From contig NW_020194517.1 in assembly GCF_002865645.1 (NCBI RefSeq), positions 1,364,001 through 1,428,000 on the forward strand: DNA of 64,000 nucleotides. The letters are read 5' to 3'. The position numbers and the translations under genes are program-made. Below, in pieces: positions 37,445 through 49,172 of the stretch (its first letter is position 1; each line of letters begins with the position of its first letter). Source of the stretch: Hyaloscypha bicolor E. Its lineage: Eukaryota; Ascomycota; Leotiomycetes; Helotiales; Hyaloscyphaceae. The notes under the pieces are model-generated. The model was not told the origin of the DNA. It ran no database searches and worked only from the letters and a program-made list of their open reading frames with translations.

Positions 37445-37449
37445 AGTTA

Positions 37450-38136
37450 TGAACCAAGCCAGAATTCACTAAACATTTTCGGTGTTCATTATGTACCATT
37501 CTCCTTTCTTTTGGATTACAAACATCAATGTCCCAAAGTTTCCTAGTTCTTTGAAGCTTGTCAAAAGCCTCAGTGTGTTTTGAATGTCCCAGAGCAACTT
37601 AGTACTTTTAAAGAATTTATAAAGCTCAATGTCCCATAGTTTCCAAGTGCATTGAAGCGTGTTAAAAAAAAAGGTTTTAGAGCACTACTAGACACGCCTC
37701 GTATTAAAGGTTTGTCTACCTAAGTAACGTTAGTTATATTAAATTGGCGTTATTTAGCGGTGGGAGAGAGGCAACAAGGCTTACAGTTGGGAGTTTGACA
37801 GTGGAAATATCGTTATTCTTCGATATACGGCACGACTGACAAGCGAATACCGAGCTCAATCGAACTAGAACCCTGTTTAAATATTTAGAGAACAAGATTG
37901 AACCCCTAACATCCTTCTTGTTTGGACCCGAAATGTACTTTGGGGACGGAAGGCCAATTGGATGGGCCCTGATTACGGTGCTCTTATTGGCCGAGAGTAC
38001 ATGCTGCATCATGCATCTTCGAGACAACTTCTGATTCAGTCAGCAATCCTTCAACTAAACATCACCCCCACAACTTCTTCTCGTTTCATTACTATGAGCA
38101 TTTATTTTGGTCTCTGCAGGGATTCATCTTTGCAAG
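37450..38136. other. Intergenic flank right of the retrotransposon
   Basis: Normal composition resumes at once. An imperfect direct repeat of about 43 bp occurs at 37526-37568 and 37627-37669 (CAATGTCCCAWAGTTTCCWAG, with bases then TTGAAGC), with a third AATGTCCC at 37583. An ORF on the minus strand at 37734-38027 has no domain character. The promoter of the HET gene lies at the right end. Confidence 0.5.
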
Positions 38137-40723
38137 ATGATTTGCCAAGCTTGCGAGAACTTGACTGTCGATCGATTATACAGTCGAGGATGCGAACACG
38201 ATCCGAAAACATCAGAATGGAAGCAAGCAGGCTATCTCATCCTGCATCATTCTTATGAAGCCCTCGAGGCCGCCGCTGCAGATGGATGCGAGAATTGTCA
38301 GACCTTTCACTCGCGCTTCATCGACGCATGTGGCGATCTTCAAGCTTTGCGGAGGAGGATGAAACTTCTGTCCGAGTCTCAAGACGATTCGCGCCCGATA
38401 ATTGCTTGGATGCACACGGAACCTGATGGCGGTGACAAACACAAACGTATGGTTCATCATCTTTATCTTCAAGTTGGCAGTGAACCATGGAAACCCGGTG
38501 TTGACCATTTGAACATTGCATTTCGGATTTGTGCACCACGAGGTATGGTCCCTGCTTTATGCCCCTTCACCCTCCACTGCAGAATAACGGTATAAAGCAT
38601 ATTCGAAAGATAACCACCCTCACGAGTTCCGCTTTCGTTTCATTTATGTTGACAAAGACCTTGGGTCTGATGAGAACTTCCAAGTTGTTCGGGACTGGAT
38701 TCATGACTGCTGTATAAATCACAAGGAAACTTGCCCGCTTATTACGGACAACGAACTTCCCACGAGGCTTATTGATGTTGGTCCGGCGGATGGATCGGAA
38801 GAGCCGAGGTTGATGCAGCCCTCAAAAGGTGAGAAAGGACGATATCTCTCCCTATCACATTGCTGGGGTATCAGCACTATCAAGGAAAGATTGACCACCA
38901 CGCTGGCCACTCTTGGTCTTCGCCTTAAATCAATTCCGATGTCTCTCATGCCAGCAACCTTCTACGACGCCACGGTCATCACCCGGAAACTTGGATACCG
39001 ATATCTTTGGATCGATTCTCTGTGCATTATTCAGAACTCGGCGGAAGATTGGGAAGCCGAGAGTCAGAATATGGGAAATATCTATATGAATGCTTCCTTG
39101 ACGATTGCAGCTGCCGGTGCGAAGGACAGTGACGGTGGAATGTTAAGAGATGACTACAGAGTCGAGGATATGGGTGCTCAGTTGGGTCAGCCAGCACAAT
39201 GGTTCCTTCAAGATCGAAGGGTCTTGAACCTCTATCAATTTGCAGAAGCGAAACCTAAGCATACACCCGTCAGCGAAGCCGAGGACAACAACACGAGGGT
39301 TAAGTCGACTTCGGGCCACTTGAAAATTCATGAAGGAGAACGAAGCGAGATCGTGTCCCTAGAACCGTGGTTTTCGTTCTCCGATAAAGAAGAAAACTGG
39401 TACCGATGCACGGTTGTAGGACCTTTGGGGTACCGAGGTTGGTGTCTCCAAGAACGCCTACTTTCTCATCGAATACTGTACTACGGTGTTCGTCAGATTT
39501 ACTGGCAGTGTGCATCGTCTCGCCAAGCAGCAGATGGGGAGATACTTCCAATGTCAGCAAGGACTTCGTTTCGTAGCGTGGGCTCCGAGGCTACTGAATC
39601 GCCAGATTTACTGGGACTGAAAAGGCTTCATGGACCATATAACCTCGACAGTTCCTCCATCGAGACGAGGAAGAAGATTAGGACCAAAATTTACAGGACT
39701 TGGCATAGCATAATCTTTGCGTATGTAAATCGTCGTCTCACAAAGCAGACCGATAAGCTGCCGGCTCTGATGGGAATGGCGAGAATCATACACGAGCTCA
39801 CCGGCGACACCTATGTTGCGGGTTTCTGGCGCAGGAACCTTTTGGTAAGTCTCATTTGGACTCATACGGCGTCATCCATAAGAGAGTATGATCTTCCACG
39901 GATTTCGGAGTCGTATTATATACAAAGGCCCCAATGGGAGCAAGAAAAGGCGTGGCTTGAAGGCCCATCATGGAGCTGGGCGTCCGCAGATTTTGTCGAT
40001 AGGATAGATTTCTGGGCCGACCGGGATGAGGAGTATGCGATGAGAGTCTGGACAGAACAAGATGCAGAGATTCTAGAAGTTGAGACGGACTGCGTTGGGC
40101 TGAGTGATTTTGGCAGTGTAAGATCTGGACGGTTAACGATTCGCGGCTTCACGTATCCGAGATGGGACGTTCGTACCTCCGGGTGGGACCCAATGGACTT
40201 TCTTAGCAGTTGGAATTTCGGATTCTGTCCTCAAAGTCCTTGGAATAGAGTCAAGGATGACATGTCTAGGGCGGATCTTGTTCTTTGGGATTACTGGCCT
40301 CGACAAAAACTCTCTTCAACCACAAGAATGCTGCTCCACACCTGTCTCTGGCTCATCTGTCTCTTCAAACCGGTATTCTGGCATGGGTTATATTACAGTG
40401 GATCCGGTCCAAAGCCGGAGAAACCAAGCTGTCATGCTTGCATGAAGTACTTGTGCGTCCATGTTCTGTCCCTCATGGACAGAAATCCGAGTGACGCCGT
40501 CAGATTCAAATCTGGCAAGACGGTATATGAGGTGACGCTCTGGTCACTGATCCTTGAGCCTGTGGCTGGAAAAGAAGAGACTTATCGACGAATTGGAATT
40601 GCGGGAAAGATTGTATATGTGTCTGAAGAAGAGTATCGGCGGTTGAGTAGTTTTGACGTAGGGGAGAAAGAGGTTCCAAAGCTGTTCCCGACTTGGAAAT
40701 TAAAGACTATGACGATCATTTAA
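38137..40723 (+). CDS. HET-domain protein
   Basis: Two exons (38137-38542, 38610-40723) encode 839 residues. The 67-nt intron runs from GTATGG to GAAAG, and the earlier CAG acceptor would give an immediate stop. The N-terminus has a Cys-rich start (MICQACENL). The HET domain starts near residue 213 (YLSLSHCWG) and continues through LGYRYLWIDSLCIIQNSAEDW and NIYMNASLTIAAAG near residue 300. A later GYRGWCLQERLLSHRILYYG matches the usual second half. HET proteins in filamentous ascomycetes cause regulated cell death when incompatible strains fuse; many family members have no assigned role. No partner gene of a known het pair is adjacent. It starts about 690 bp from the retrotransposon edge. Confidence 0.92.
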
Positions 40724-41190
40724 TAACAAGTCTGGAAAGCAAGGCGTGGCTTTGAGAACTTAAGAATGGCATGCTTTTGATAACCACAAAATCATCGATG
40801 ACTCCTGAAAGGCGGCAGCAGAAGTCCACCAACTTGATGTAATTCCATCTACAGGCAGTTTCAGTTAATTTGTGAAGGAGAGAACCACGAAAAAATTTAC
40901 GAGTAGTCTCTCTATAAGATCAACCGTCTCCAAGAAGGGAACTCATACAATCCTCAAAATACAATGGGCTTTGCATGGCATTTGAATCGTGGGGCTCGAG
41001 AAAACGAGGTCATGTAAAAAACTTCATGTGGCCCTCCTCTTTCACTTGGTCAGCGTATGCGTGCAGCATGGAGCTTCCTCTCAAATATTGACGTCGTCAC
41101 CTTGAACAATTCAAGTATGAAGTGAATCGAAAATCGAGGTTGAAAAAGCTCCATTGCACGTGACTTGCACTCGCTTAGTTAAAGTGATTT
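40724..41190. other. Intergenic, distal promoter of the APSES gene
   Basis: No ORF or repeat is visible. It holds the 3' end of the HET gene and the upstream part of the next promoter. Confidence 0.4.
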
Positions 41191-41371
41191 TGACGCGATC
41201 CTTGAAATTGACCGCGTACCGCGTCGTAGCCAACCTCCCACGTCTTTTCACATTTCATGCCGGTACAAGGCGGTCAGAATCGGCACAAACGTGCACCTCA
41301 ACTTGCTTATAAAACGCGTCAATTGTTCATTAATTCCAATCGACGCGACTATCGCGTCACTCACGCGCCTC
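41191..41371 (+). promoter_or_regulatory. Cluster of MCB/MBF-type boxes upstream of the APSES gene
   Basis: Within 180 bp there are at least six CGCG-core sites: TGACGCGA (41191-41198), two CCGCGT (41212 and 41218), the full ACGCGTCA (41314-41321), GACGCGA (41342-41348), TCGCGTCA (41352-41359) and CACGCGCC (41362-41369). ACGCGT is the known site of MBF complexes, whose DNA-binding subunit is the APSES family encoded downstream. Autoregulation is an inference. Confidence 0.6.
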
Positions 41372-41465
41372 GACACTGGGCTCACTGTTCGGAAATAGCC
41401 GCCAAGCCCCCTCCCCTCGAGAGGTCGAGAAACCCCTCAGCAGATCACCACGATCGTTCAACAAG

Positions 41466-43635
41466 ATGGTCAAACCAGCCGGTCCCGGAGTTTACTCTGC
41501 GACGTACAGTAATGTATGCGTTCTGTCTAATTGTCTTCCGCAGTGGTACAAGGACTGACAGCTGCTTAGATTCCTGTCTACGAATACCAGTTTGGTGAAG
41601 GATTGAAGGAACATGGTGAGCTCACTTTTCGCGGAACTTTTACATGACACCTACTTAGACTTCCGATTAGTTATGCGCCGCCGTGGAGACGATTGGATCA
41701 ATGCGACACACATCCTCAAGGCCGCCGGTTTCGATAAGCCAGCCAGAACGAGAATTCTCGAGAGAGAGGTTCAGAAGGAGACACACGAGAAGGTCCAGGG
41801 TGGATATGGCAAATACCAAGGTGCGCTAAAAGAAATCACTCCTGGGGGATAGTCTCTGACTTCTGCAGGTACATGGGTCCCACTTGAGCAAGGTGAAGCT
41901 CTGGCGCAACGAAACAATGTCTATGAGAAGCTCCGAACCATCTTCGAGTTTACCCCTGGCGAGCTTAGCCCCCCACCTGCCCCGAAGCATACCACAGCAA
42001 AGCCGAAAGTCGCAAAGAAGCCTGCTGTTCCGAAATGGGGTACAAGTAAGTCTTGCCTGCTCTTCATATGTGGAAGACAGCGCTTACAGGATAGAACCAG
42101 TGCCAGCACCACGTGCACATGACGACTATGATAATATCAGCGCCCAGTTGAATGACGATGAGAGTATTGCTGACGATACCACGGTTGCTTCAGCATCTTT
42201 CATGCTTGAAGATGATCGATATGATATGTCTCAACAATCCACAAGCCACCGCAAGCGCAAGCGCAAGGAGGCTGCAGTTAGTGAGCATGAACGCCTTCAT
42301 AGGTGGTACGCCGATGAGCTTCTCGACTACTTCATGGTCTCCCAGCGTGAACAGAACCCCCCTAAGCGACCAGATCCTCCGCTCAACTTCGATCCTGATT
42401 GGCTCATCGACAATGAAGGTCACACTGCGATGCACTGGGCTGCTGCTATGGGAGACGTTGATGTTATGAAGGAGTTAAACAAGTTCGGTTGCTCATTAGT
42501 TATCCAGAATACCCGAGGCGAAACCCCGCTGATGCGATCCGTGTTATTTACCAACTGCATGGACAAGCAGACTATGCCATTCGTCGTCAAGGAGTTGATC
42601 GGCACAATTGATTGTGTTGATTTCTGTCGATCTACGGTTCTTCACCATGCTGCCGCAGTTACAACTAGTCGTGGCAAGCATCACTTCGGTCGCTACTATC
42701 TCGACGTACTTCTGAATAAGATGCTAGAGTCACTTGAGCCAGAGCTTATCCCACGTATCCTTGATGCGCAGGATATTGAGGGTAACACCGCAATTCACAT
42801 CGCGGCCAAGAACAAGGCTCGGAAGTGTGTCAGAGCTTTGATGGGCCGTGGGGCTAGAACCGATATCCCAAATCAAGATGGCATTACCGCAGAGGAGATG
42901 ATTCAAGAGCTCAATGAGAGTCGAAGAATGGATCGCCATCCACAGGCTTCATCGTCGCCGTATGGACCTGATCGTCAATCCGTGTATGAAATGCCGGAGG
43001 AGCCACGTCGCAACACGACTCACATATCCGAAGCTTCCATGTCGATCGAGTCTACTATCAAACCTCTTATGCTTGAGAAGTTCCAAGATCTGGCCCGGTC
43101 CTTTGACGAGGAACTTATCGAGAAGGAGACGTCCGAGAAGGAGGCTAGGCGTATCCTGTCAAGCACAAACCAAGAGCTGGCTGCCATTAAGGAGCAAATC
43201 CTTGAAGTGTCCTGCCACCAAGAATCCCCCGAAAAGACCGCCCAAGGGAAGCAGCAGCTGGAACAGATTCAACTGATGGTCACCTCCTTGATCGAGCAAC
43301 AACAAAAGCTGAGCCTTTGGGGCAATATCCAACGCGAGGAAGCTAAGATGAACGGCCACATGATCAATAGTGATGATGATGTCGCCGAAAGAGTTATGCT
43401 GGCGCAGCGTTTGATGGCCGAGCAAAATAAGAGACAGAAGTTTGTCATTCAATACCGAGACGCTCTCAGTGATGCAGGCGCCGGCGAGAGAGGTGAGCTG
43501 TACCGACGACTCATCCGCAAGGCTCTGGGCACTGAGATCGAGATGATGGACGAGAACATGGATACTTTAATCGAGCAACTGAAGGAAGATCAACGCAGCC
43601 GCGAGGGCGAGACAATCAATGCCGAAGATGTCTGA
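41466..43635 (+). CDS. APSES transcription factor with ankyrin repeats (MBF/SBF DNA-binding subunit)
   Basis: Five exons (41466-41513, 41570-41615, 41671-41820, 41869-42045, 42101-43635) give 651 residues. For exon 3 the acceptor ATTAG at 41670 is chosen over 41658 because it yields the family sequence LKEHVMRRR. The APSES/KilA-N domain covers roughly residues 8-115: [30 protein letters not shown], then [13 protein letters not shown]. Ankyrin repeats include [16 protein letters not shown] (about 246) and [16 protein letters not shown] (about 367). A Glu/Gln-rich coiled-coil C-terminus follows, the usual partner-binding end. Family members (Mbp1, Swi4, Res1/2) bind ACGCGT or CACGAAA sites and switch on G1/S genes together with Swi6/Cdc10-type partners. 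Confidence 0.93.
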
Positions 43636-44155
43636 GTCTGTCCTTATTGCGAAGGATGGCGATTTGGTCATTCTCACTCGAAGGTGCACCATTTGCTCGT
43701 CCTTGCCGCGGTTCGACATCGAAGTTGCATAATGAGGATCGAAGCGTTTTCTGTCATTTGATTGAGCATGCCATGGTATAGTGCATTTATATTCGGCGTT
43801 AGGAAGGGGGAGGAAGCATCGTGTTTTCCAGGCGCATGGAGTCAGCGTGTATTGTATCCACGGATGGACTTACAATATTAACGACTGTTATTTCTCCACC
43901 CGATGGAGCTTTTCAGCTGAAGGAAATCGTGGATTCGTATACTGCTCATTCGATTGAGTGAGATCAACTGTTAAAGTTGGTTGTTCTTCTGTCTCTACTA
44001 AATAGAACAGAACTAGATATCAGAATTGATCTCTCTGCTATTCATTCATCGCTTTGCCAGATATAAACTGTGACTGCCATCTCCCTATGAACCTGCCGAC
44101 TCACTCTACTCCATTCTCTATTGAAAAATCTATATCTTAGGGTAGATTGATCATC
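43636..44155. other. Intergenic region
   Basis: A stretch of 520 bp holding the 3' end of the APSES gene. No ORF, repeat or RNA is recognised. Confidence 0.4.
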
Positions 44156-44594
44156 ATGTCGTACAATTGGGATGATTTCTTTGCTGGTGAGGCCGAGGAA
44201 CCTATACCCTCTCAGGGTCAAGATGAAGGAGGAAGAGAAGCGGCAAAATGGAGGAAAGGTATGAGGGTCCAGGTCGGAGTTAGGAGATATTACGGAGGAT
44301 TATTTGGCTGATGAAAATGCGGTGCCATTTAATGACGAGATGTTGGAGAAAGCTTGGGAAGGTGATGAGGAAATAGGGCAAAAGAAGAGGAGAGGGAAGG
44401 AGGGGAGATAGGAGGAAGATGCAGATGCTAGGGACGAAGGATTACAGCCTGGCAGTACACAGAGAGATATCTTGGACGAGAGGTCTGAAAGCGCGGCGGA
44501 GAGCTATTGCCAGCTCGATATCGTTTCAAGAAAAGAGAATAGGGCGTTGAAATGGGAAGACGTAGTGACCATCAAATGCAATCCTTTATCTTAA
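44156..44594 (+). pseudogene. Possible broken small acidic protein gene
   Basis: The ATG opens MSYNWDDFFAGEAEEPIPSQ, a plausible acidic N-terminus, but the frame closes at ~44310. In the next frame the sequence continues as DITEDYLADENAVPFND and EKAWEGDEEIGQKKRRG, meets TAG at 44409, then reads on as QRDILDERSESAAESYC to TAA at 44592. The consistent acidic character across frames suggests a gene broken by one indel and one nonsense change. A short unrecognised intron or chance are alternatives. I do not recognise the family. It lies between the APSES gene and the 3' end of the transporter gene. Confidence 0.3.
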
Positions 44595-44704
44595 TTTCCC
44601 AATCTCTTAAGAACGCCCATCTGATGCAAATGCCCCCTTTCCAACGCCTGACCTATATACACCCATCCATCAACCATATTGCCACCCCGTCTATCATCGC
44701 GCCA

Positions 44705-46338
44705 TTAATCGTCATCTTTATCCGTGTCCGACTCGCTCAAGTCTATCTCTCTCCTCCGTCTATCTTCCGCCATCTCTCTATACGTGCTCCATGTAAGCAA
44801 TATAAATGCCGCAATAATCAACAACCCACCCACAACTGCGGCCGGGCTCAAAGGTACGCCGGTCCAGAGCCAGTCTACGATTGCGACAAGGAAGATGGTC
44901 AGCAGCGCTGCGACGCTGCTCAATACTGGGCTCGTCAAACTGATCAGTATCAGCATGCTTCCCGAGAAGACGGCATTTGCGAGGACGGAGACGGCCAGTA
45001 GCCACGCTTGTTCGCCGTATGGAAGTTCGAATTCCTCGAGTCCAGTCCAGTGTAAAATTGGCAACGGGATCCAGAGAACTGTTATTGTAAAAATTCCGAT
45101 GAGTGACCCGAATGTATTTGCGAAGACCATTCCTCGGCCTGGACTGCAGCCCTCGGGAGGGCACGCCAGCTTCTTGTAAAGCACTTCGTAGAGCCCATAA
45201 AGCACGCTGCCAACTCCGATAATCAGGTTCCCTAATACTCGTGTACTGGCTTCGATGGCTTCTTTGTCTTGGGGCCCGCCTCCGACTGAACCTCCAGATT
45301 TTCCTCCGTGCTTGGTCGGTTTGGCGTCTCCGTACGCAACGACTAGGACGCCGATTATGGCTACGATTACTGCGAAGGATTTGTCGAAGCGGATTTTGTC
45401 CTTTAGAAGAGGGACGCTGAAGGCGTAGGCGAAGAAGGCTGAGCAGTTGTAGATTGCGGTCAAGTCTGACGGTGAAGTCATATTGACCGCCACGTACCAT
45501 GATCCTCCGGCGATTGTGAGAGCGCAGGCAATGAAGGCGGTCTTTCGGAGCATATAGGGGATGGGCGAGTGTTGGTTTCGAGGGACGTGCAGGTCTTGTA
45601 GTTCTACCATTTGCGCGGTGGTGCGGACAAGGTAGACGTGTCGTCGCCAGAATGTCTCCCAGGGCATGTTCCACTTTTGTAATCGCAAGATGAGGAGTTG
45701 GAAGGGCCATAGAAATGACCATGATCCGTGAGTGAAGTATCTGGGAGATGTTAGAGGGTTGTTTCCATCAGTAGGGAGGACGACACTCACAGCATACAAT
45801 ACGCCTTATTCCAACCCAACTCATGTTGAATGTAAACTGCCGTCTCCGTCTGTACCACAAAACTGATCAAGCTCAACCCCAAGAAGAACGCTGCGTAGGT
45901 GTATTTCTTCCTCGTCGCCAGTCTGGCCTGCGTATCTGGACTCCGGCTCCTCATCGTTGACCTCCTCGTAAACAACGGTGGTCTTTCTGGAGGATCAGGA
46001 GAATCGTATCCCGTCCTCCCTCTTTCCTCATCATCTTTGTGCAACAGGGGCTGATGTGATCGTCCATCCGTTGGCCGATGTAAGGGCGGTCTTCGATCCC
46101 CCATCTCGACCTCTTCCGTATCCAAATCGCTGAAATCCTCCTCGTCCCGCCGCGAGGTCTCTGCCTTCCCGTTCGTGTATCCGTTGGACTTCGATGACGC
46201 GATTGCAGGCTCTGCGGAAGGTGCTCTCGAAGCCCCTCGTGAGACAGGTCGTGAGCGTCCCGGTGACCAGCTATTGGGCGCAAATGTCACTATCGTATGC
46301 TGTGCATTTGGGCCCGGCGGGTGACATCTATGAGACAT
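44705..46338 (-). CDS. DMT/EamA-family transporter
   Basis: Two exons (46338-45791, 45740-44705) across a 51-nt intron give 527 residues; the junction reads AYCML-YFTHGSW in frame. The first ~145 residues are hydrophilic and Ser/Arg/Asp-rich. A hydrophobic core follows: about ten membrane segments, among them YAAFFLGLSLISFVVQTET, SFAVIVAIIGVLVVAYGD and VSVLANAVFSGSMLILISL. The hydrophobic repeat before TDLTAIYNCSAFFAYAF and the second half VLSSVAALLTIFLVAIVDWL fit the two EamA halves. The C-terminal tail is charged and ends SDTDKDDD. Related fungal proteins (the Thi74/YML018C type) are vacuolar or endomembrane carriers; the substrate cannot be read from the sequence. Confidence 0.87.
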
Positions 46339-47671
46339 TCAGTTTGGGGGGGAATGTGAATTTAAAGAAAGAAGTAATGCGAGGTTGTAGGGTGGGATGG
46401 TTTGTCTCTGTTCCGTACACAGTTGCAGGAGGACCGCGATGTAGGGCCAATCATGCGCGCTGCATCATCAATCTCGGTCCCTGAGTTTTCGTAGGTGGAT
46501 CTGAGCTGACAGGGTTCCCCACGCATGCTCCACTAGTCACCTGATGAAATATTACAAGGAGATGGTTTCTTGAATTGTTTGATGGTGATGTATCGTGGTG
46601 TGGTATTACAAGTCGTGGGTTAATTTTGGCCTCTTTCCGCTGCCATTGATGTTAATTAGACAAAGTCTTCCCCTGAAGTTAACCGAGGCTCCGTTCAATC
46701 ACATCTGCTCCTCCCTCAGCATGCTCTCTGTCCTACTTAGCACCGACTCTATGTGATAATGACTTCTTTCAAGTTCATATGCTTCCCAAGACCACGCGGT
46801 ATATCAGACGAAAGTATGAAATTGGCGATACGCCAAAGTGAAACCGTCAATGTCAACTACAGATTGGAGAGTGCGTAGCTCAAGGTCCCACAAGCGAGGG
46901 CGAAGCCCAGTAACAAAGAAAAGAAAGACTGGGAGCTATGCGCTTTGATTCAGATGATGTTGTGATCTTCCTGGAGGCTGATTCTACAACTTAACTTGGT
47001 TGTTCAATCCCTGTTCCTGGCTCCGCTTACCGCCAGCCAGGCCTCGTTTTATATCCTTTGCCAAACAATTCGCAATATGACTTGGCGAGATCTCCTCAAG
47101 CAGTGTTTAGCTCGGGTAATGTTCTTCGAAAATAGAAACAAAAAGAGGCAATAGTGAACTAGAGGAACCTTGATATCTTTTGAAGCAGAAATGGATGGGT
47201 TGTGAAGGTTTCATGATATGCTGGCTTTCAAAGGAAGAGAACATCCTATGTAGACTTGCGAGACCTACACGTAAAGATGAAGCAGCATATCACACTAGCT
47301 CAACAATGAAAAAGGTTGGGTAGAATAGCTTGAGTTGGGAACTATGTCAATAGTTTTGATTGCAGTGGCCAAGAGCTTCAAATATGCCTCACCCACTCTT
47401 GCAAACTCTGACCGCATGCTGCATCTTCACTGAGGCCTACCGAACAACCCTCACAATCTGGGTGTGGCCATGGGTGAGAGAGGATTTGCGAGGCTTGGTA
47501 GATCTCCTCGAATTCTTCGAATTTCTCAAGCCATATCTGCTGCCGCTGATTCAGCTCTGGGCAATCCGGATCCATTGGCAAATATTCCATAAGAGTTTTC
47601 GGACGCCTTGGTATGCAACCTTTCCCCAACTCCGCGCTAAGCAAACAATTGACAATTACCTTTTCCCAGCT
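46339..47671. other. Intergenic region of 1.3 kb
   Basis: It lies between the start of the transporter gene and the 3' end of IMP4. The plus-strand frame that begins at 47360 is the antisense shadow of IMP4. I see nothing else. Confidence 0.45.
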
Positions 47672-48720
47672 TCACAAATAATCCTTCTTTCGACTTGTTC
47701 TCGTGTACTGGTTCAGGCGCCACTCAACGTCTCCATCCTTATTCTCCAATGTCCCTCCTCTGATCTCGAAACATCTCATCGTCATTCGTGGTCCGACCTC
47801 AGCCAACTCAACACTCTGATATCCCGTTTTCACAAATACGTGGTGCCGTACTTCGATGCTATCCTCGATATTCTTAAACGTGACGACTCTGCTTCCAAGT
47901 TTGGTTTTGTTTGTGATTGCTTCGCGTGGCGGGAATATGTGCTTCAGTATCTTGACGATCCGAAGTCCCAATTTCGAAGTAAAGCCATCGAAGATCAAAT
48001 GTGGATAGGATTCGCTGACGGTCCCTCGAGCGCTATTTGGGATATCATGGCGAAGGACTACATTGTGGAGAGAGAAGGAGACTGTGGGACCGTGTGGAAA
48101 ATGCGAAAGGGTCAGAGCTGTCGGGACACCTCGATGTTCATGGAGAAGGATTATGTCTGAAAGTCCTGATGCTTGAGCAGATTGTACCAGATTTGGCAGG
48201 ATCAGATTTCCTCGGTTCAGTCGTATCGACGTTGGTAGTAATAATCGAATCTCCTTTGCGAACGAGGAAAGTCGTGTTGAGGGATCCCTTGAGGTTGTAA
48301 CCAAGACTCGGGGGTCGACTATGCCCGAGAGCTGAGCATATTCATCATCCAGATCCAGCTCTTCATTTACTGTCAGGTCGGGTCTTGATTCATCGTACTT
48401 GTAGTCCTCCCGCAACTTCTTGTCGTTCGCAATCGCGGGGTCGAGGGGTTTTCCGGATGCCAACGAAGCCCGTAACTTTGCTCTCTTCTCTGAAATCTCA
48501 GCATCTCGAAGGGTCAGAGCTCGACGATAGAGGTAGTCCCGCCGTTGGCGAGTTTGTTTGCGCTGCAAGGTCAATTAGTGGGGTCCAAGAAAACTTTTTG
48601 GTATCGCTCGTCCTCAAGAGCAATCGCTAGGTTTGTCGCAACAGCAGATCACTCTGGAATCATCCTTCAAGCTGGGATAACATCCAGGGAACACAACACA
48701 CAGGGGAGACTCACAATCAT
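47672..48720 (-). CDS. IMP4: U3 snoRNP protein IMP4 (Brix domain)
   Basis: Exon 1 is only ATG ATT (48720-48715). A 152-nt intron (GTGAGT...TTGCAG) follows, then exon 2 (48562-47672). The 298-residue protein starts MIRKQTRQRRDYLYRRAL, the conserved IMP4 start; reading through the intron gives a poorer MTLQR start. The Brix domain spans about residues 85-270, with VTTSRDPSTRLSSFAKEI, ILLHEHRGVPTALTLSHFP and AEVGPRMTMRCFEIRGG, and the chain ends TSRKKDYL as in yeast IMP4. It belongs with Imp3 and Mpp10 in the small-subunit processome, helping U3 snoRNA pair with pre-18S rRNA in the nucleolus. It is divergent from UPF1. Confidence 0.96.
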
Positions 48721-49172
48721 TTTGACAGTGGTTGTGGTTTTCACAGGCTAAGAAAGATCTCATATGCAAAGAATAATATAATTTTTTAGCGCCGCGCTAA
48801 AAATGATGGACCCTTGCACGAAATGCCTTTCCGAGAGCCTCCATCCCACCAAACGTTCCCATCTCTCCAACACCGTCTCCGAAATTCACAAAAGTCTGTG
48901 CAAGAAGTTGCCAGTACTCCAAGTCGCGCCTATGATGACTTGAGGGAACTTTGCGCGTTTTGTGACCAACCCTCTTCCTTTGCGCGCCACAAGGCTGCTT
49001 CAGAAATAACAAAATCTACAAAAGTGAGCTGCCACCGTACCCAGTGCCACCGGACCTGTAACGGCAAGCTGCACCTTTCACGGCACCGCACAGATTGGTG
49101 CTATTTCTTGGTACGGAAAACTCTGTACTGATCATTCTATTTTACTTCTAGGAGTCGAGCAAAACTCGAACA
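48721..49172. promoter_or_regulatory. Divergent promoter between IMP4 and UPF1
   Basis: A stretch of 452 bp between the two start codons. It contains a perfect palindrome with 9-bp arms and a 3-base spacer at 48783-48803 (TTTTTAGCG-CCG-CGCTAAAAA). The arms resemble E2F-type TTTnGCGC sites. Role unknown. Confidence 0.5.

Noticed and set aside
43700..43720. tRNA B-box-like GGTTCGA
   Set aside because: No A-box, acceptor pairing or cloverleaf could be traced around it.
44778..45722. A 314-codon Arg-rich minus frame
   Set aside because: It is the shifted shadow of the transporter exon, which has clear membrane segments.
47360..48160. A 266-codon open frame on the plus strand
   Set aside because: It lies antisense to IMP4, whose strand has a complete Brix-domain protein with matching splice sites.
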